NCBI RefSeq assembly: GCF_003966155.1
Contig: NZ_RXNS01000016.1
Coordinates: 48,459 to 112,458, forward strand
Origin: Halomonas nitroreducens
GTDB lineage: Bacteria; Pseudomonadota; Gammaproteobacteria; Pseudomonadales; Halomonadaceae
Length of the DNA: 64,000 nt
Direction of reading: 5' to 3'
Below the pieces are notes generated by a model. That model made no database searches. It was given only the letters and a program-made list of their open reading frames with translations, and had not been told where the DNA came from. Position 1 is the stretch's first letter; every line of letters starts with the position of its first letter. Below are positions 62,162-64,000 of this stretch, in pieces. The position numbers were made by a program, and so were the translations under genes.

Positions 62162-64000
62162 ATGTCCCCCCCTTCCCTGATAGTGCTGGCCCCGGTCGAG
62201 GGGGTCGTGCTGCCCCTGGCCGAGGTGCCCGATCCGGTCTTCGCCGAGCAGACCCTGGGCGAGGGCATTGCCCTCGACCCCCTGGGCGATGCCCTGCATG
62301 CCCCCTGCGACGGCGAGGTGGTGCAGTGCGCCCGCACCCGTCATGCCGTGACCCTGCGCACTGCCGAGGGCGTCGAGCTGCTGCTGCACCTGGGCCTCGA
62401 CACCGTCGAACTGGACGGCGAGGGCATCGACCTCGTGGTCACGACCGGCGATCGGGTGACGGCCGGCCAGCCGCTGTGCCGCTTCGATCCGGACCTGCTG
62501 GCCCGGCGGGCCACGGCGTTGATCACCCCTGTGGTGGTCACTGAGCCCGCCGGCTTCCGGCTCGAGCCAGTCGAGTACCAGGCCGGGCGTTGCGTGGCCC
62601 GGGGCGAGCCGCTGCTGACCCTGGTGGCCGAGGCGACGGGCCCGGCACCAGCCGCGGCCGAGGGGGCAAGCCGCTCCCGGGAACTCTGCCTGGCGCTGGC
62701 GGCCGGCCTGCATGCCCGCCCGGCGGCCCGGTTGCGCGCCATCGCCCGCGATTGCGGGGTGAGCCTGACGGTGGCCTGCGCCGCCGGCCGCGCCGGTGCC
62801 GACAGCCTGAGCGCGCTGATGAACCTCGGGCTCACCGAGGGCGACCGCCTCACCCTGGAGGCCCGGGGCGAGCTGGCCGACGCGGCCCTGGACGCGGCCG
62901 AGGCGCTGCTGACCACCCCGGAGGCCGCCGAGCCGGTCCCCGCGCCGGCGGCCCCGGTGGCGGGAGAGGGGCAGCTCGCCGGCCTGGTGGCGAGCGCCGG
63001 CCTGGCGGTCGGTCCCCTGGTGTCGGTGGCGGCGGCACTGCCCCGCGTCCCCCGGGACGGGGCAGGCGCCGAGGTGGAGGCGCCGCGCCTCGACCACGCC
63101 CTGGCCCGGGTCGCCGACCACCTGGAAGGCGCGCGGCAGGCGGCCGCGGCGGCCGGGCAGGACGCCGAAGCGGAGGTCTTCGCCGCCCACCAGGCCTGGC
63201 TGGCGGACCCCGACCTGCGCGAGGCCGCCGGGGATCGCCTGGCGGCCGGCCGCAGTCCCGGGCAGGCCTGGCGCGAGGCCCTCGACGACGAGGCCGAGCG
63301 GCTGGTCGCCAGCGGCAATGCGCTGCTCGTCGGCCGGGTCGCCGACCTGCGCGACCTGCAGCGCCGGGTGATGGCCGAGTTCGCCGAGACCGCGGAGGAG
63401 GGCGACGGCGACCTTCCCGAGGGCGCCATCCTGCTCGCCGATGACCTGACGCCCTCGCAGTTCGTGGCCCTCGCCGCCCACTCTCCGGCGGGGCTCTGCC
63501 TCGCCGCGGGGGGCACCACCTCCCACGTGGCGATCCTGGCCCGGGCGCGGGGAATCCCCTGCCTGGCGGCCATGGGGGAGCTGACGGGGCTGGCCGGCGA
63601 GCGCGCGGTGCTCGACGCCGCGGCCGGCGTGCTGGAACCTGCCCCCGATCCCGCGCGGCTGGCCGAAGTCGAGGCGGCGCTGGCCGAGCGTGCCGGTCGC
63701 GAGGCCCGCGATCGGGCGGCCGCCCATGCCCCGGCCGTCACCCGGGATGGCCGCGAGGTCGAGGTCGGCGCCAACGTCGGCGCTGCCGACGAGGCCCGGC
63801 AGGCCGCCGAGGCCGGCGCTGACGGCATCGGCCTGATGCGCAGCGAGTTTCTGTTCCTCGCTCGCGAGGTTGCCCCCGACGAGGCGGACCAGCACCGCGA
63901 GTACCAGGCTGCGGTGGCGGCCCTGGACGGCAAGCCGGTGGTCATCCGTACCCTGGACATCGGCGCCGACAAGCAGCTGCCCTACCTGCGCCTGCCGGCG
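62162..64000 (+). CDS. nagF: Multiphosphoryl PTS protein EIIA-HPr-EI (NagF-like), 3' end outside the window
   Basis: The visible 613 codons encode three fused PTS proteins. Residues 1-150 are an EIIA of the glucose type with phospho-His76 (LLLHLGLDTVEL). Residues about 173-255 are HPr with phospho-His184 (GLHARPAARL). Enzyme I starts near 272 and has its phospho-histidine in GGTTSHVAILARARGIP (His455). The reading continues to the last base. The system would feed phosphate from PEP to a GlcNAc EIIBC, expected to be encoded just downstream, as in Pseudomonas. ATG 62162 has GGAG six bases upstream; ATG 62150 is an alternative. Confidence 0.93.
   Translation, partial: MSPPSLIVLAPVEGVVLPLAEVPDPVFAEQTLGEGIALDPLGDALHAPCDGEVVQCARTRHAVTLRTAEGVELLLHLGLDTVELDGEGIDLVVTTGDRVTAGQPLCRFDPDLLARRATALITPVVVTEPAGFRLEPVEYQAGRCVARGEPLLTLVAEATGPAPAAAEGASRSRELCLALAAGLHARPAARLRAIARDCGVSLTVACAAGRAGADSLSALMNLGLTEGDRLTLEARGELADAALDAAEALLTTPEAAEPVPAPAAPVAGEGQLAGLVASAGLAVGPLVSVAAALPRVPRDGAGAEVEAPRLDHALARVADHLEGARQAAAAAGQDAEAEVFAAHQAWLADPDLREAAGDRLAAGRSPGQAWREALDDEAERLVASGNALLVGRVADLRDLQRRVMAEFAETAEEGDGDLPEGAILLADDLTPSQFVALAAHSPAGLCLAAGGTTSHVAILARARGIPCLAAMGELTGLAGERAVLDAAAGVLEPAPDPARLAEVEAALAERAGREARDRAAAHAPAVTRDGREVEVGANVGAADEARQAAEAGADGIGLMRSEFLFLAREVAPDEADQHREYQAAVAALDGKPVVIRTLDIGADKQLPYLRLPA

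Overview
The window reads as chromosomal DNA of a high-GC gammaproteobacterium, most likely a member of the Halomonadaceae (Halomonas or a relative). The basis is the gammaproteobacterial protein types, a class I PHA synthase, a sdhCDAB-sucAB-lpd-sucCD cluster facing gltA, a SiaABCD signalling operon, and a Pseudomonas-type nag operon. The genus is inference. There is no CRISPR array, intact insertion sequence or prophage.

Layout. (1) 1-4.9 kb: tail of an unknown gene, a DyP-peroxidase/catalase-like fusion, a nucleoside deaminase, a lysozyme-family protein and a 5'-truncated motB remnant. (2) 4.9-11 kb: a FixJ-type response regulator and a soluble PAS histidine kinase separated by phaC on the other strand. 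The kinase is last in a CoA-Nudix / 2OG-Fe(II) oxygenase / kinase operon. (3) 11-15 kb: a 5'-truncated TRAP permease, a NIF3/YqfO-like protein and a fasciclin protein that diverge across a site matching the LitR light-response box, a fructosamine kinase and an alpha/beta hydrolase. (4) 15-23 kb: a tripartite RND efflux system (TolC, MFP, RND) with a TetR repressor gene. Matching operators lie upstream of the pump genes and of the repressor gene. (5) 23-28 kb: mixed housekeeping and small genes (M14-like deacylase, dusA, DksA-like, lipoprotein, XRE regulator, SDR). (6) 28-31 kb: gltX, tRNA-Ala(GGC), tRNA-Glu(TTC), an AT-rich gap with two facing DnaA-box-like sites, and a beta-hydroxyacid dehydrogenase. 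(7) 31-45 kb: gltA diverging from the 2-oxoglutarate-to-fumarate TCA segment, with good sigma70-type promoters on both sides. (8) 45-49 kb: siaABCD, a phosphatase/kinase/adaptor switch that controls a diguanylate cyclase. (9) 49-57 kb: two paralogous unexported-looking proteins (no Sec signal) with a predicted beta-helix, RTX repeats and CBM2-like modules, facing a dedicated PrtD/PrtE-type type I exporter. (10) 57-64 kb: RNase II and a nagR-nagA-nagB-II-nagF operon (nagF runs off the window) for N-acetylglucosamine uptake and use.

The most distinctive region is 44.8-56.7 kb. There a c-di-GMP switch lies next to a self-contained secretion locus whose likely cargo combines a beta-helix (polysaccharide-active fold), RTX calcium repeats and carbohydrate-binding modules. 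I read it as a candidate extracellular-matrix or polysaccharide-processing system. Its enzymatic activity cannot be read from the sequence.
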